A stretch of 64,000 nucleotides of DNA from JBEKYD01 sp052148435 (GCA_052148435.1 JBKQIF010000044.1:1-64000), one strand, 5' to 3'. Counted from the first letter of the stretch, positions 41,850 through 51,849 are shown. Notes: generated by a model from the letters alone, not told the origin. Made by a program: numbers and translations.

Positions 41850-44648
41850 ATGAAATCTCCGTTCCCTCTCGCGCTGGGCATCGGTACCGCGGTCCTCGCC
41901 CTGCTGCCCGTCTGCGGCATCCGGTTTCACGCCGCCGCGCAAAACCGCATGACCTACTCGCTGGTGTCGGAAAACGGCGGGCACGTGTCGCTCGGGCTGG
42001 CTCTCCGCAAGCTCGGCGTATCGGGAACCTTCATGCAGTGTCCGGCCCATCCCGACGACGAGAGCAACGCCCTGTTCGCGCTCTTCACCTACGGCATGGG
42101 GCTGCGCTCGGTGGACGTGCAGAATAACCGCGGCGATGGCGGCCAGAACGAGATCGGCCCCGAGCTGTTCCGCGATATGGCCGTATTGCGCACCTCCGAG
42201 CTGCTCTCGGCCCATCGCATCGACGGCGCCGAGCAGTACTTTACCCGCGCCATCGACTACGGCTTTTCGTTCTCTCCCGACGAGGTGATCTCGAAGTGGG
42301 GCCGGCACGACATCGTGGGCGACTACGTGCGCCTCTTCCGCATGCTGCGGCCGGACGTGGTCGTCACCATGAACATCCAGGGCCGCGGCGGCGACCGCGC
42401 GCACGAGGCCACCGCCATCCTGGCGCGGGAAGGGTACCTCGCCGCCGGCGACCCCTCCCAATATCCCGAGCAGATCCTCGAAGGACTGCGGCCGTGGCGG
42501 CCCCGCAAGCTCTACTTCTCGGCGGGCTTCGGCGGTCCCGGCGGGCGTGGCCCGGGCGACGCTCCTCCAGCCGCGCCTCCGCCGCCATCTGTCAAGCTCA
42601 CCCCGGTCAATACCAACGCCTATGATCCCCTTCTCGGCCGCACCTATGCCGAAATCGGCAACGGCGCGCGCGCGGCTCATAAGTGCCAGGGTATGGGCGG
42701 CCTGCCGCCGCTGGCTGGAGGAGGTGGAGGGCGCGGGGGTCGCGGCGGAGGCGGCTACCAGCTCATGGAAACTACCATCCCCAGCCAAAAAGAGAAAGAT
42801 CAGGCCCTGTTCGACGGCGTCGATAGCCGCCTCGAAGCGCTGGGGCAGTTTGCCGGCCCTAATCCTCCTGCGGCGCTCGCGGCGGCACTGGCCGCCATTG
42901 CCGCCGATGCCAAACAGGCGCAGCTCGCCTTCGCCTCCGGAAACGACGCGGGCACGGCGGCGCCGGTGGAAGCCGGTCTGGCCGCCCTGCGGGAACTGCG
43001 TGCCCAGCTCCCCGCTATGGCGCTGAGCGATGCCGCCCGCTACGAGATCGATTTCCGCTTGCAAATTAAGGAGCGCGATTACGAAGACGCGCTGCTGGCG
43101 GCGGACGCCATCACCTTCGACGCGGTTGCCGACGATGGCCTGGTGGTCCGCGGCCAGCCGGTGAAGCTATCGCTGGTGGCGGCGAACCACGGCGCCTCCG
43201 ACGTCGCCGTGGCCGCCGTCTCCATCGCCGGATTCGACGCGCCCGCAGCCTGCCAGCCCGCGCCCGTCAAGAAAGATGCCGTCTACACCTGCACCTCGGA
43301 AGCCCACATCCCCAACGACGCCAAACCCACGACTCCGTATTTCCACGACGACTACTGGAAGCACCCCGCCAACCAGGCGATCCAGATTTTCGGCCCCGGC
43401 GTTCCCTTCGGCGTTCCCTTCGCCGCCACGCCCTTCCGCGTTACCTTCCATCTGAGAGCCGGCAACGTGGAGGTGACCAAGGAAGTGCCGGTTCAGTTCC
43501 GCTACGTCAAAGACACTTATTTCGGCGAAAAACGCATGGAGCTGAACGTGGTGCCGGAATTCTCGGTCGCCCTCGCGCCCTCGCTGATGGTGATTCCGTC
43601 GCCCGCATTCCAGCCAGGCGCCAGGCCGATCGAGCGCGAGGTGCACGTCACCGTTACCAATGGCTCCAAGGGCGCCGCCCAGGTGAATGTCGCGCTCGAC
43701 CTGCCCCCGGGATGGAAATCCGCTCCCGCCAGTGTTCCCATCTCTTTTTCGCATGAGGACGAATCTCTTTCCGCACGCTTCGAGATCGCCGCGCCGGTCC
43801 GCGTGAAGGCCGGCGAATATACGCTGCGCGCGGTGGCGACGTCGGCTGCCACCGGCGCCGAGAAATTCTCCAGCGGATACCAGGAAATCGAGTATCCCCA
43901 CGTCGAACGGCGCCAGGTCGTCGAGCCGGCCGAGACCAGCCTGAAAGTGGTGGACGTCAAGGTCGCGCCCAATATCGGCCTGGGCTATATCGTGGGCGTC
44001 GGCGACCAGGTGCCGCAGGCCATCGAACAATTGGGCGCGAAGCTTACGTTTATCGACCCCGAAGAGTTGGCCTGGGGCGACCTTTCCAAGTACAACGTGA
44101 TCATGACCGGCGTCCGCGCTTACGAACGGCGCGCCGATTTGCGGGCCTACAATCGCCGCCTGCTGGAGTACGCCGAACGCGGCGGCGTGGTCATCGTCCA
44201 ATACAACAAGATGGAGTTTAACCGGGAGGAGTACGGCCCCTACCCGGCCAAGGTCAGCGGCAACCGCGTGACCGATGAAACCGCGCCCGTGAAAGTGCTG
44301 GCTCCCGACGATCCGGTGTTCCGCTACCCGAACAAAATTGGCCCGGCTACCTGGGCCGGCTGGGTGCAGGAGCGCGGGCTGTATTTCCTGGGCGAAAAAG
44401 ATAAACGCTACATCGACCTGGTCTCCATGGTGGATCCGTTCCAAGACAACCCCGGCGTGAAACTCGGATCGTTCGTCGAAGCGCGCTACGGCAAGGGCCG
44501 CTGGATTTACCTGGGCCTCGGGCTATGGCGGCAACTGCCGGCCGGTACCGAGGGGGCGTACCAGCTTCTGGCCAACCTGATCGGCCTGGGGAAGGAGCCA
44601 GGCGCACCCACCCGCAAGAGCAGCGTGGCGCCCGCCATCGAACCGTGA
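41850..44648 (+). CDS. Exported PIG-L-family deacetylase, multidomain
   Basis: 932 residues with a signal peptide. The PIG-L/LmbE domain (about residues 60-240) has the zinc motif AHPDDESNALFALF and NNRGDGGQNEIG; two Gly-rich inserts (GGPGGRGPGD and GGGRGGRGGGGY) follow. A NEW3-like beta domain (VTVTNGSKGAAQVNVALDLP) lies near residues 590-690, and a C-terminal domain resembling ThuA/glutamine-amidotransferase-like folds ends it. It would remove N-acetyl groups from amino sugars of external glycans. An ATG seven codons upstream (41829) is possible. Confidence 0.87.
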   Translation: MKSPFPLALGIGTAVLALLPVCGIRFHAAAQNRMTYSLVSENGGHVSLGLALRKLGVSGTFMQCPAHPDDESNALFALFTYGMGLRSVDVQNNRGDGGQNEIGPELFRDMAVLRTSELLSAHRIDGAEQYFTRAIDYGFSFSPDEVISKWGRHDIVGDYVRLFRMLRPDVVVTMNIQGRGGDRAHEATAILAREGYLAAGDPSQYPEQILEGLRPWRPRKLYFSAGFGGPGGRGPGDAPPAAPPPPSVKLTPVNTNAYDPLLGRTYAEIGNGARAAHKCQGMGGLPPLAGGGGGRGGRGGGGYQLMETTIPSQKEKDQALFDGVDSRLEALGQFAGPNPPAALAAALAAIAADAKQAQLAFASGNDAGTAAPVEAGLAALRELRAQLPAMALSDAARYEIDFRLQIKERDYEDALLAADAITFDAVADDGLVVRGQPVKLSLVAANHGASDVAVAAVSIAGFDAPAACQPAPVKKDAVYTCTSEAHIPNDAKPTTPYFHDDYWKHPANQAIQIFGPGVPFGVPFAATPFRVTFHLRAGNVEVTKEVPVQFRYVKDTYFGEKRMELNVVPEFSVALAPSLMVIPSPAFQPGARPIEREVHVTVTNGSKGAAQVNVALDLPPGWKSAPASVPISFSHEDESLSARFEIAAPVRVKAGEYTLRAVATSAATGAEKFSSGYQEIEYPHVERRQVVEPAETSLKVVDVKVAPNIGLGYIVGVGDQVPQAIEQLGAKLTFIDPEELAWGDLSKYNVIMTGVRAYERRADLRAYNRRLLEYAERGGVVIVQYNKMEFNREEYGPYPAKVSGNRVTDETAPVKVLAPDDPVFRYPNKIGPATWAGWVQERGLYFLGEKDKRYIDLVSMVDPFQDNPGVKLGSFVEARYGKGRWIYLGLGLWRQLPAGTEGAYQLLANLIGLGKEPGAPTRKSSVAPAIEP

Positions 44649-44750
44649 CCTCGTTCGCTGAGCCGGCGGAATCCCTTTGCGGCCCGCGACGGCGGTCACA
44701 TCATTTCAAGAGCGGGCCCATCCCGCCATCGGCGGAGTATTGGCTCCCGG

Positions 44751-45494
44751 TCAGGGCATGGCCTTGTAGTACGCCGCGATGAAGGCGGCGGCCGGTCCGT
44801 TCTGTTCGTGCAAGTGGATCCCGTCGATCCGCGCCGAGCAACTCACGGCTTCGAACTTAGGCGTCACGGAGACCAGATCCGGATGGTTCGCCGCCACTTT
44901 TGCCAGAGCCGAGTCCACATACTCGGGAACGTGACAGTCCTGCTTCTTGGCGTCGTGGTCGGTGTTGGGACCAAGCGGGGGTTTGTCGGAATGGCACCAT
45001 CCGTTCATCGGACAACGAATGATGGTCATGATGTCGATTCGCTTTGCGCTGGGACGTTTGGCGCGAATGGTCGCCAGCGTGGCCTCCAGACTATCTACCC
45101 AGGCCTTTTCGGAGGTCAACTCCCAGGACCATGCCTGATAGACAATCCTGTCTGGCGCGTCCCCGTTTTGGGCGCAGGGGATGGTCAGTCGGACATTGTT
45201 CACCCCGCCGACGTTGGCCGGGCTCCACGCATAGCTGTCAGGTTTGGCGTATTCGTACGTGTAGCCGTAGTGGGAAAATCGCCCCTGCCATCTGGTCTTG
45301 AGATCGCCAAGGCCATCGTAAAAACCTCCATCCCACCACTCGCCGCTGGAGTACAGACCAATCAGTTCGGTGCAGGTAAAGGGGCCACGGGGCGGCGTTA
45401 CCGGCGGGACCGCCGCCTTCTGGGCCGCTGCCGTCTGTGCGAGCAGAGCTGCGAAGGTCAGGGACTTCAGGATTAAAGAAACGTTCGTCGGCAT
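44751..45494 (-). CDS. Exported SGNH-hydrolase-like protein
   Basis: 247 residues from MPTNVSLILKSLTF, a clear signal peptide; the longer frame upstream is rejected. The C-terminal DGIHLHEQNGPAAAF resembles block V of SGNH/GDSL hydrolases (Asp and His). A Ser-containing block I could be LYSSGEWWDGGFYDG, but the standard GDS motif is absent. So it is probably an esterase-like fold with uncertain activity. The opposite-strand NHL protein gene begins about 270 bases away. Confidence 0.6.
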   Translation of the reverse strand: MPTNVSLILKSLTFAALLAQTAAAQKAAVPPVTPPRGPFTCTELIGLYSSGEWWDGGFYDGLGDLKTRWQGRFSHYGYTYEYAKPDSYAWSPANVGGVNNVRLTIPCAQNGDAPDRIVYQAWSWELTSEKAWVDSLEATLATIRAKRPSAKRIDIMTIIRCPMNGWCHSDKPPLGPNTDHDAKKQDCHVPEYVDSALAKVAANHPDLVSVTPKFEAVSCSARIDGIHLHEQNGPAAAFIAAYYKAMP

Positions 45495-45760
45495 GTACTT
45501 CCAGTCTCCCTTGATCTGAACCCACGTGGAGTGTAGCACGCCTTCCGGAGCGAGTGCGGGAGCATTTCCCGGCCGCGGATGTGGCTGAGGAATGGGACCC
45601 GGAAGGCAAGAGGGTGTTGCATCGGAAAGTCCCACGGTAAGCAGGAATTTGTTGCCGCCGCTCCAACAGCGAAGCTTCCCGCCGGCTCGGTTGAGTGCCC
45701 GGCGTTTAGATCGCGCAGGCTTTGAGTCGTTTCGCTTATTATGTTCAGAGGAGAAAGCGC

Positions 45761-47239
45761 ATGATGATCCGCCGTAAATTGATGGCCGCGCTGCCGACTA
45801 TTTTGCTGATCGGGACCGGCAGGAGCGCCGATACCAACAGCGACATCCTCAAGAACAATGGCTCTCTCGAACGGCTGTTCAAGCAGACGGGTGTCTACAA
45901 TGCCTCCGAGACCGGCAAGACGCCGAATTTCGTCGTCGATCCATCGTGGCCCCAACCGCTGCCCAATCACTGGATTCTTGGCCAAGTCGGCGGGCTGTAT
46001 GTCGACCGGCACGACCACGTCTGGGTCTATAACCGGCCGCGTACCCTGACCAACGAGGAGGCCGGGCTGGAAGGGCCCCTACCCGGCGTGAGAGATGAGA
46101 ACGGTCAGCCCATCAACGGGATGGGCCAAATGCGCGCCCATGGCCCCATAGCGGATTGCTGCAAACCCGCTCCTTCCATTCTGGAATTTGATTCCGATGG
46201 CAAACTGCTGCGATCCTGGGGCGGTCCGGCCGATCCCGGTTTCATCGGCGGCAAATGCAAGGTGGAAGCGGGCTGCATCTGGCCGAACAGCGAACATGGC
46301 ATTTATGTCGACCACAACGACAACGTCTGGATTTCGGGGAATTCGGCGGGGGCCAGAGGGGGCAGAACGCCCTGGACGACCAACGAGGCGGGCGGCGACG
46401 GCTTCGTCCTGAAGTTCGACATGAACGGCAACTTCAAACTGAGGGTCGGCGGCACTCCCAAGGGACCAAACAGCAATGACACGAATGGCGGCATCGACGG
46501 CACGCCTCTGCTCTATCAGGCAGCGGACATGGTGGTCGATCCCAAGACGAACCGCCTGTACGTCTCCGACGGCTACGGAAACCGCCGCGTCCTAATCGTA
46601 GACGCCGATACCGGCAAATATATCGGCCATTTCGGTGCCTATGGAAACAATCCGATCGACGACGCAGCCGCCAGCGCTGCTGGGCCGTGGATTGGGGACT
46701 ATGAAAGAGGGAGCAAAAAGCCCGCATTCTTCCGCACCCCCGTGCATTGCGTGAAGCTCGCCAATGACGGCAAGATTTATGTCTGCGACCGGGGCAACGA
46801 CCGCATACAGGTGTTTGACAACAACGATCCCATGCTCGGGAAGCCATGCAGCAATCCGAATGGCGAGCCTGGCAAATGCGGCTTCGTTGCCGAGCGACTC
46901 ATCAGCGAACACACCAACACTTCCATACCCGGAACGGCGGTATCGATAAGCCTCTCCAGCGACAAGGCGCAGAGTTGTCTCTATGTTGGGGACAACTCCA
47001 ACATGACCATCTACATCCTGAACCGGAGCAATTTGCAGGAGTTGGGCCGGCTCGGGCGAAGCGGCCGCATGCCCGGCGAATTCCATTGGCTGCATCAGGT
47101 GAGCGTGGACAGCAAAGGTAACATCTACACAGCGGAAGTCGATACCGGTAAGCGCATCCAGAAGTTCATCCGCTATGGTAGCGACATGTGCAGCGGAACC
47201 GGATCTTCCACCGTCGGTGGAGTAGCGGCCGCGAAGTAG
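45761..47239 (+). CDS. Exported NHL-repeat beta-propeller protein
   Basis: 492 residues. A signal peptide starts MMIRRKLMAAL behind a GAGGAGA ribosome site. At least five NHL/six-bladed propeller units are visible: GLYVDRHDHVWVYN, GIYVDHNDNVWISG, DMVVDPKTNRLYVSDGYGN, KLANDGKIYVCDRGNDR and QVSVDSKGNIYTAEV. Several cysteines suggest disulfides. Such propellers bind ligands or act as lactonases or peptidyl-glycine lyases. No catalytic set can be named here. Confidence 0.85.
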   Translation: MMIRRKLMAALPTILLIGTGRSADTNSDILKNNGSLERLFKQTGVYNASETGKTPNFVVDPSWPQPLPNHWILGQVGGLYVDRHDHVWVYNRPRTLTNEEAGLEGPLPGVRDENGQPINGMGQMRAHGPIADCCKPAPSILEFDSDGKLLRSWGGPADPGFIGGKCKVEAGCIWPNSEHGIYVDHNDNVWISGNSAGARGGRTPWTTNEAGGDGFVLKFDMNGNFKLRVGGTPKGPNSNDTNGGIDGTPLLYQAADMVVDPKTNRLYVSDGYGNRRVLIVDADTGKYIGHFGAYGNNPIDDAAASAAGPWIGDYERGSKKPAFFRTPVHCVKLANDGKIYVCDRGNDRIQVFDNNDPMLGKPCSNPNGEPGKCGFVAERLISEHTNTSIPGTAVSISLSSDKAQSCLYVGDNSNMTIYILNRSNLQELGRLGRSGRMPGEFHWLHQVSVDSKGNIYTAEVDTGKRIQKFIRYGSDMCSGTGSSTVGGVAAAK

Positions 47240-47468
47240 CACACGGGAACTTCAGCTTCGCACGCCAGTGGATGATTTGTCGCGGCACCCTCTGATGGGT
47301 ACTGTTGCGCCGATTCCCGACGCCCCGTCGGCCGGAAGGCCGCGCCGCCACAGGGGTTAACGTTCGCGGCGACGTATCACCTTATACACGCTGCGCGCCG
47401 ACACCGTAAGCAACCCGCCGCGCATGCTGCGACAATACGTTCAGGAGATACCCCTCGTCGGAGCGTTT

Positions 47469-47843
47469 ATGATCGACACGGTGCTGAACCTGCTATTTCG
47501 TTGCCCCCACCGACGCCTTACTCGCCCCGTGGCGCCGGTTACCAAGGTGGGGCAGCCGCACAGCCAGAGCTATGTCGTTTGCCTGGATTGCGGAAAACAA
47601 TTCGAGTACGACCTGAACGAAATGCGCATCGGGAAAGCCATTGACCACTCGCATGACGCCGGGGTCGTGCCCCCGGACTTGCCGAAGCCGCGCAAAACGA
47701 AGATTAAGTACGCGCTGTTGGGGGCCGTGCCAGCGGCTGTCGTACTCGCCGCGGTATTGAAGGGCAGAAAGAGAGCCGCGAAGCCGGAGAACGGCAATGC
47801 CGATCCCGCCGCGCGCCATGAATCAGATCGGCGCGAAGAATGA
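47469..47843 (+). CDS. Small zinc-ribbon-like membrane protein
   Basis: 124 residues from an ATG five bases after GGAG; a start 15 codons upstream is less supported. Two Cys pairs or clusters (FRCPHRR and VVCLDCGKQF) form a probable zinc ribbon, and YALLGAVPAAVVLAAVL is one C-terminal transmembrane helix, followed by a charged tail. I recognise no named family. It stands alone between the NHL gene and a stretch with no supported gene. Confidence 0.6.
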   Translation: MIDTVLNLLFRCPHRRLTRPVAPVTKVGQPHSQSYVVCLDCGKQFEYDLNEMRIGKAIDHSHDAGVVPPDLPKPRKTKIKYALLGAVPAAVVLAAVLKGRKRAAKPENGNADPAARHESDRREE

Positions 47844-48151
47844 AGTGGAATGCTCTGCCAGCGGCGCAACCGCGAATACGGGAGCTACGGCAAGAAGAAC
47901 TACCGCCAACCCCGGTCCAGCGGAACCCCGCAATTTCCCGTCGAGCATCTGGGATGGCCGAGCCCCGTGCTTGCCATTCTTCGCCAAGTGCTTCGGGACT
48001 CGCGCGCAGTCTCGCGCAAAAAGGGACTTATCTGGGAATTACGTCCAGACGAGGAGCGTGGCCACGGCCGGACCGGACGGACTGGGTCCCTGCCTTATGG
48101 ACCCGACAAAGCAAGCTCCGGCAGCCAAGCCTCCCTCCGAAACCGCGAAGC
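47844..48151. other. Stretch without a supported gene
   Basis: Frames of 106 and 128 codons are open here on the plus strand, one starting in an ATGA at the end of the zinc-ribbon gene, but their composition is Arg/Pro/Ser-rich and looks like frame-shifted or decayed sequence. The region may be a relic. It ends at the stop of the convergent Gfo/Idh gene. Confidence 0.4.
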
Positions 48152-49600
48152 TCATTCGCTCACGTTGTAAGCGGCGCGACCGGCGATCTCCCGGAGGTCC
48201 CAGCCCTTGCGGTATTCGCGGGATAGATACTGGTTCGCTTCCTGACAGTTGGTGATGCGGAACGCCAGCGAATCCCATTCGATCCGATGGCCCACGCGCA
48301 AGGCGACGTTACCGAGTTGGTAGGCCTCGGTAAACGGACCGGCGTAGGCGAAATTGCAGGGCGCCTCCTTGCCCGCTTTGATAGCCACCACCCAATCCTT
48401 GTGGACTTCTTCACGGCCCCAATTTCTTTCCGGCGGTATCGGGTACTGCTCCGTCTGCTTGCCGTAGTAGGAGCCACGGCCTTCGGGAAGGCTGCCTTTA
48501 GTGCCGATCCATGTCACGCCTGCGCCGCCGGCCCGAGCCGGCGCTGCCCCGCGCCCACGGCCAGGGACGATGGGCGGGCCGGCGATTGCCTCCGGCGGGC
48601 GCTTGCCGCCGTCGTACCAATAGATCTTCAGCGGCGGGTGAACGCCGCGGGCGGCGTAATCGAAGCGCATGATGGTCCAATCCGGGTACATCTCCTTTTT
48701 CATCCCGGACGTTTCAATTACTTCGACAGCCGAGGGCGCGCCCAAATCGAGCGCCATGAAGATCACGTTCATCTGATGGGGAGCGATATCGCCCAGCGCA
48801 CCGCTGCCGAAGTCCGTGAAGCCCCGCCATACGAAGGGGTGGTAAACCACGCCCACTGGCGGAACCGGATTGAGACCCGCGACCGCGAAATCCAACTGGT
48901 GCTTCTTTTCGGCCGGCGGGTTGTAAACGGGGTGCCCCTGCGGATATGCGCTCTTGTATGGCCGCATCGGAGCCGCGCCGATCCACATGTCCCAATCGAG
49001 ATTGGAGGGAACCGGATCTTCGCCTTGCAGACGGTCGAATCCTTGCGGCCAGATGGGGCGGTCCGTCGCCACGTGGACCTCCGTGATCTCGCCCACCACC
49101 CCGGACTGAATCAGCTCGATCGTCCGCAGGTTGTTGGGCTCCGCGCTGGTCTGGGTGCCCATCTGCGTGATGACCTTGGTTTCGGCCGCGACTTTGGCCA
49201 TCACCCTGGCTTCGTGGACGGTCTTGCACAGCGGCTTCTGGCAGTAAGTATGGATGCCGTGTTTCATGGCCCATACGCTGATATAAGCGTGCATATGGTC
49301 AGGCACGGCGACAACCACACCGTCCAGCTTTTCATTTTCGATCATCTTCCGAAAATCGGTGTACTTCTTGGCCTTCGGATAGAGGGGCGCCCGAAGATCG
49401 AGCATCGCGGAATCCACATCGCACAGCGCACAGATGTTCTCTCCCAAACCGTTCAGCGTCCTGGCATCGATTGCACCCATGCCGGCCAGGCCGATGATGC
49501 CGAGGTTCAGCTTTTCGTTGGCCGTATAGCCACGCGCCAATCCGGCGGGCAGGATCATGAACGCACCGGCCGCCTTTTTCAAAGACTCGCGCCGCGTCAT
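48152..49600 (-). CDS. Exported Gfo/Idh/MocA-family oxidoreductase
   Basis: 482 residues from MTRRESLKKAAG, a twin-arginine-like signal; GGAAG precedes the ATG. The Rossmann segment NLGIIGLAGMGAIDA and the family motif QKPLCKTVHEARV are clear. A Gly/Arg-rich insert (VPGRGRGAAPARAGG) lies near residue 365. It belongs to the longer Gfo/Idh subgroup common in acidobacteria and planctomycetes. A truncated ThuA gene lies 60 bases upstream on the same strand; ThuA and Gfo/Idh genes often occur together in sugar catabolism. Confidence 0.92.
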   Translation of the reverse strand: MTRRESLKKAAGAFMILPAGLARGYTANEKLNLGIIGLAGMGAIDARTLNGLGENICALCDVDSAMLDLRAPLYPKAKKYTDFRKMIENEKLDGVVVAVPDHMHAYISVWAMKHGIHTYCQKPLCKTVHEARVMAKVAAETKVITQMGTQTSAEPNNLRTIELIQSGVVGEITEVHVATDRPIWPQGFDRLQGEDPVPSNLDWDMWIGAAPMRPYKSAYPQGHPVYNPPAEKKHQLDFAVAGLNPVPPVGVVYHPFVWRGFTDFGSGALGDIAPHQMNVIFMALDLGAPSAVEVIETSGMKKEMYPDWTIMRFDYAARGVHPPLKIYWYDGGKRPPEAIAGPPIVPGRGRGAAPARAGGAGVTWIGTKGSLPEGRGSYYGKQTEQYPIPPERNWGREEVHKDWVVAIKAGKEAPCNFAYAGPFTEAYQLGNVALRVGHRIEWDSLAFRITNCQEANQYLSREYRKGWDLREIAGRAAYNVSE

Positions 49601-49659
49601 GCGGCTTCCTTCGTCACTCTGCTTCAAAGGTACACCTCCAACTCGATTCCATTATCTTC

Positions 49660-50091
49660 CTAATAATCGGCCAAGGCAGCTCCCGACGCCTTCTGCGTGT
49701 CGGTGATGTTCCAGGGGCCTTCACTCATGTAGAAAATAGCGTCGAAATAGTTCAGATTTCTGACGTTGGCGCCTTCGCCCGTCGCTCCTTTGGTAAGCAG
49801 GCGCATGTCCGTGCGAATCATGCTGACATAAGCGCCGGATTCGCGCCCTAACCGTTCCACCACCGCCATGGCGTGCGATGCCGCCTGGTGATGGTAGGTG
49901 CTCGCGCCGTACCATTCCACAGGATCGGCGATGACCAGAAGTTTTTTCTTTCCGGCCCAGGCATCGGGCTGTCCTCCGCCTCCGGCCTGCGGCCCCCTTC
50001 CCGCGCCCTGCGGGGCCTGCGCCGGCAGATCCGCGGAAAAGAGAACCGTGCAGAGCACCAAGATCGGGCGAATCAGACGTAAAGAAGCCAC
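49660..50091 (-). pseudogene. Truncated ThuA-like gene
   Basis: 143 residues: a signal peptide, a Gly-rich linker, and the first half of a ThuA/glutamine-amidotransferase-like domain (KKLLVIADPVEWYGASTYHH, then AIFYMSEGPWNITDTQKAS). The family normally continues for well over 100 more residues; here the frame ends abruptly at ALADY just where the central core would follow. The sequence after the stop runs straight into the Gfo/Idh leader. I therefore read it as a gene that has lost its 3' half. Confidence 0.65.
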
Positions 50092-50395
50092 CAGGCTACC
50101 TCCTGAACCGAGAATTCACAAAGCAGCGCCGACCTTGCTCCTATGGCGGCAAGGCGAACTCGAAGAACATGTCGTTGGCGGCGACCAGCACACAAATGCC
50201 AGGGTTGCTGGAAGTGGCGGTCCTACTCATATCTGCCATTCTCGTTCGCAGGCTGCCGTATAGAACCCAGACACGCGGATCCTGCGCCCGCATCGGCTCT
50301 CTTTATACTCATAGCCCTCCGGGTTTGTCAAGGGCGACTCGCCGATTCATTGACTCGCAGCCCGGCCCGGAGTAGATTGTATTCTGGAGCAAATA
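50092..50395. other. Spacer between two ThuA remnants
   Basis: No convincing gene. A minus-strand frame of 29 codons (50141-50230) is too short to judge. On the plus strand a promoter-like pair, TTGACT (50350-50355) and TAGATT (50373-50378) with a 17-base spacer, faces the second ThuA remnant. Confidence 0.4.
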
Positions 50396-50512
50396 GTGAG
50401 AACCTTAGTCCTGAGTTGTCTGGCCCTGCTGGCAACCGCTTCCGGCGCGATCTCCGCGGATAAAATCCGGGTTTTGATCCTCACCGGCGAATCCGATTAC
50501 TCGCACCCGTGA
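50396..50512 (+). pseudogene. N-terminal remnant of a ThuA-like gene
   Basis: 38 residues starting at GTG: a signal peptide followed by KIRVLILTGESDYSHP, then TGA. ThuA proteins continue from this motif with a Trp and a further 200 residues. The reading frame after the stop does not resemble the family, so all but the leader has been lost. The SDR gene begins 21 bases later. This makes it a short gene relic still behind a plausible promoter. Confidence 0.6.
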
Positions 50513-50532
50513 CCGAGGGTCTTCTTACACTT

Positions 50533-51387
50533 ATGCCTGAAACAAACTACACCCCCCCGAACGAATCGCCGCCCGCTCAGATCCACCCTGTGCTCAAAGG
50601 ACAGAAGGCCCTTGTAACGGGGGCGAGCAAAGGGCTCGGCCAGGCCGTGGCGATCGGTTTCGGACAGGCCGGAGCCGATGTTCTCGTCAACTACTATACT
50701 GACGAGGATGGCGCCAGGCAGACGGCGAAATCCATCGAAGAATGCGGCGGGAAAGCGCAGCTCTTCAAGGCGGATGTGGCCAGGGAGGACGACGTGCGGG
50801 CCATGTTCCGCCGCATGATCGAGGTCTTCGGGCGAATCGACATCTGCGTTCCTAACTCCGGCATCCAGCTCAACGCCCGGGTTGACGAAATGACGCTCGC
50901 CCAATGGCAGCGGGTCATCGACGTCAACCTGACCGGCATGTTTCTCTGCGCGCGCGAAGCCATCCGCGCCTTCAAGAAACAGGGGATCGACCGCTCCGTC
51001 TCCTACGCCATGGGGAAGCTGATCTTCATGAGTTCGGTCCACGACATCATCCCCTGGGAAGGGCACGCCAACTACGCCGCGGCCAAGGGCGGCATCATGC
51101 TCCTCATGAAGAGCATCGCGCAGGAGGTGGCGCACCTCCGTGTCCGCGTGAACGCCATATCTCCCGGCGCCATCCGGACGCCCATGAACGTCGAGAAGCT
51201 TACCTCGCCCGAGGTCTTCGAGCGAGCGCTGCTCAAGCTCATCCCCGCGAAGCGTATCGGCGAGCCGGAAGACGTCGCGCGCGCCGTGGTATGGCTGGCG
51301 TCCGACGAATCCGACTACGTGAACGGCGCCACTATCTACATCGACGGCGGCATGACCCTCTATCCCGGGTTCATCGGCGCCGGGTAA
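50533..51387 (+). CDS. SDR-family oxidoreductase
   Basis: 284 residues of the classical short-chain dehydrogenase family. The NAD(P) motif TGASKGLG, the active-site Ser in FMSSVHD and the YAAAK motif are all present; the structural NAG motif is replaced by NSG (PNSGIQ). The C-terminal DGGMTLYPGF is typical of glucose 1-dehydrogenase-like members. The ATG at 50533 is chosen over a GTG eight codons earlier. It is followed 18 bases later by a small membrane protein gene. Confidence 0.92.
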   Translation: MPETNYTPPNESPPAQIHPVLKGQKALVTGASKGLGQAVAIGFGQAGADVLVNYYTDEDGARQTAKSIEECGGKAQLFKADVAREDDVRAMFRRMIEVFGRIDICVPNSGIQLNARVDEMTLAQWQRVIDVNLTGMFLCAREAIRAFKKQGIDRSVSYAMGKLIFMSSVHDIIPWEGHANYAAAKGGIMLLMKSIAQEVAHLRVRVNAISPGAIRTPMNVEKLTSPEVFERALLKLIPAKRIGEPEDVARAVVWLASDESDYVNGATIYIDGGMTLYPGFIGAG

Positions 51388-51405
51388 TAAGTACAGGAGA
51401 AGAAC

Positions 51406-51849
51406 ATGAGACTACCGCTCTACATCTTCACAATATTCTTGGGAATAGTTCTCGCCGTCCACCTGGCGATGAATGGGAAGGTGGGAAGCGTGATGAACAA
51501 CGCCCGCGTGGCCAACGCGCTCTTCTGGTGCATCGGCGCATTGGCGGCGGTGGTTATAGGGCTGACCGGCTGGCAGGCCGGCGCCCTGGGTCCTCTCAGA
51601 CGGGTGCATCCCGTGTTGCTGCTCGCCGGCATTCTCGGCGCTTCCCTGGTGTTCGCGATTGCGTGGCTCATTCCGCAAGTCGGTGCGGGACCGGTCATGA
51701 TCACCTTGCTGGCCGGACAGGTGATCGGCGGACTGCTGATGTCCCATTACGGCTGGCTAGGCTCACCGGTTCAGCCCATTACGTTGACCAAGGTCATCGG
51801 GGTTCTCGTGATGATCGCCGGCGTCGGGCTGGCGACTTTCACGAAATGA
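51406..51849 (+). CDS. DMT-like small membrane protein
   Basis: 147 residues with about five transmembrane helices, the first starting LYIFTIFLGIVLAVHLAMNG. The pattern GQVIGGLLMSHYGWLG near the C-terminus matches DUF606/YdcZ proteins of the drug/metabolite transporter superfamily. Such proteins often act as pairs or half-transporters. It sits between the SDR and the broken aldo/keto reductase, all on the same strand. Confidence 0.82.
   Translation: MRLPLYIFTIFLGIVLAVHLAMNGKVGSVMNNARVANALFWCIGALAAVVIGLTGWQAGALGPLRRVHPVLLLAGILGASLVFAIAWLIPQVGAGPVMITLLAGQVIGGLLMSHYGWLGSPVQPITLTKVIGVLVMIAGVGLATFTK

Noticed and set aside
47840..48226. Frame of 128 codons starting in an ATGA at the end of the zinc-ribbon gene
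   Set aside because: Ser/Pro/Arg-rich, no motif, and it runs into the oppositely oriented Gfo/Idh coding region.
50141..50230. 29-codon minus-strand frame between the ThuA remnants
   Set aside because: Too short, and no ribosome site or recognisable sequence supports it.
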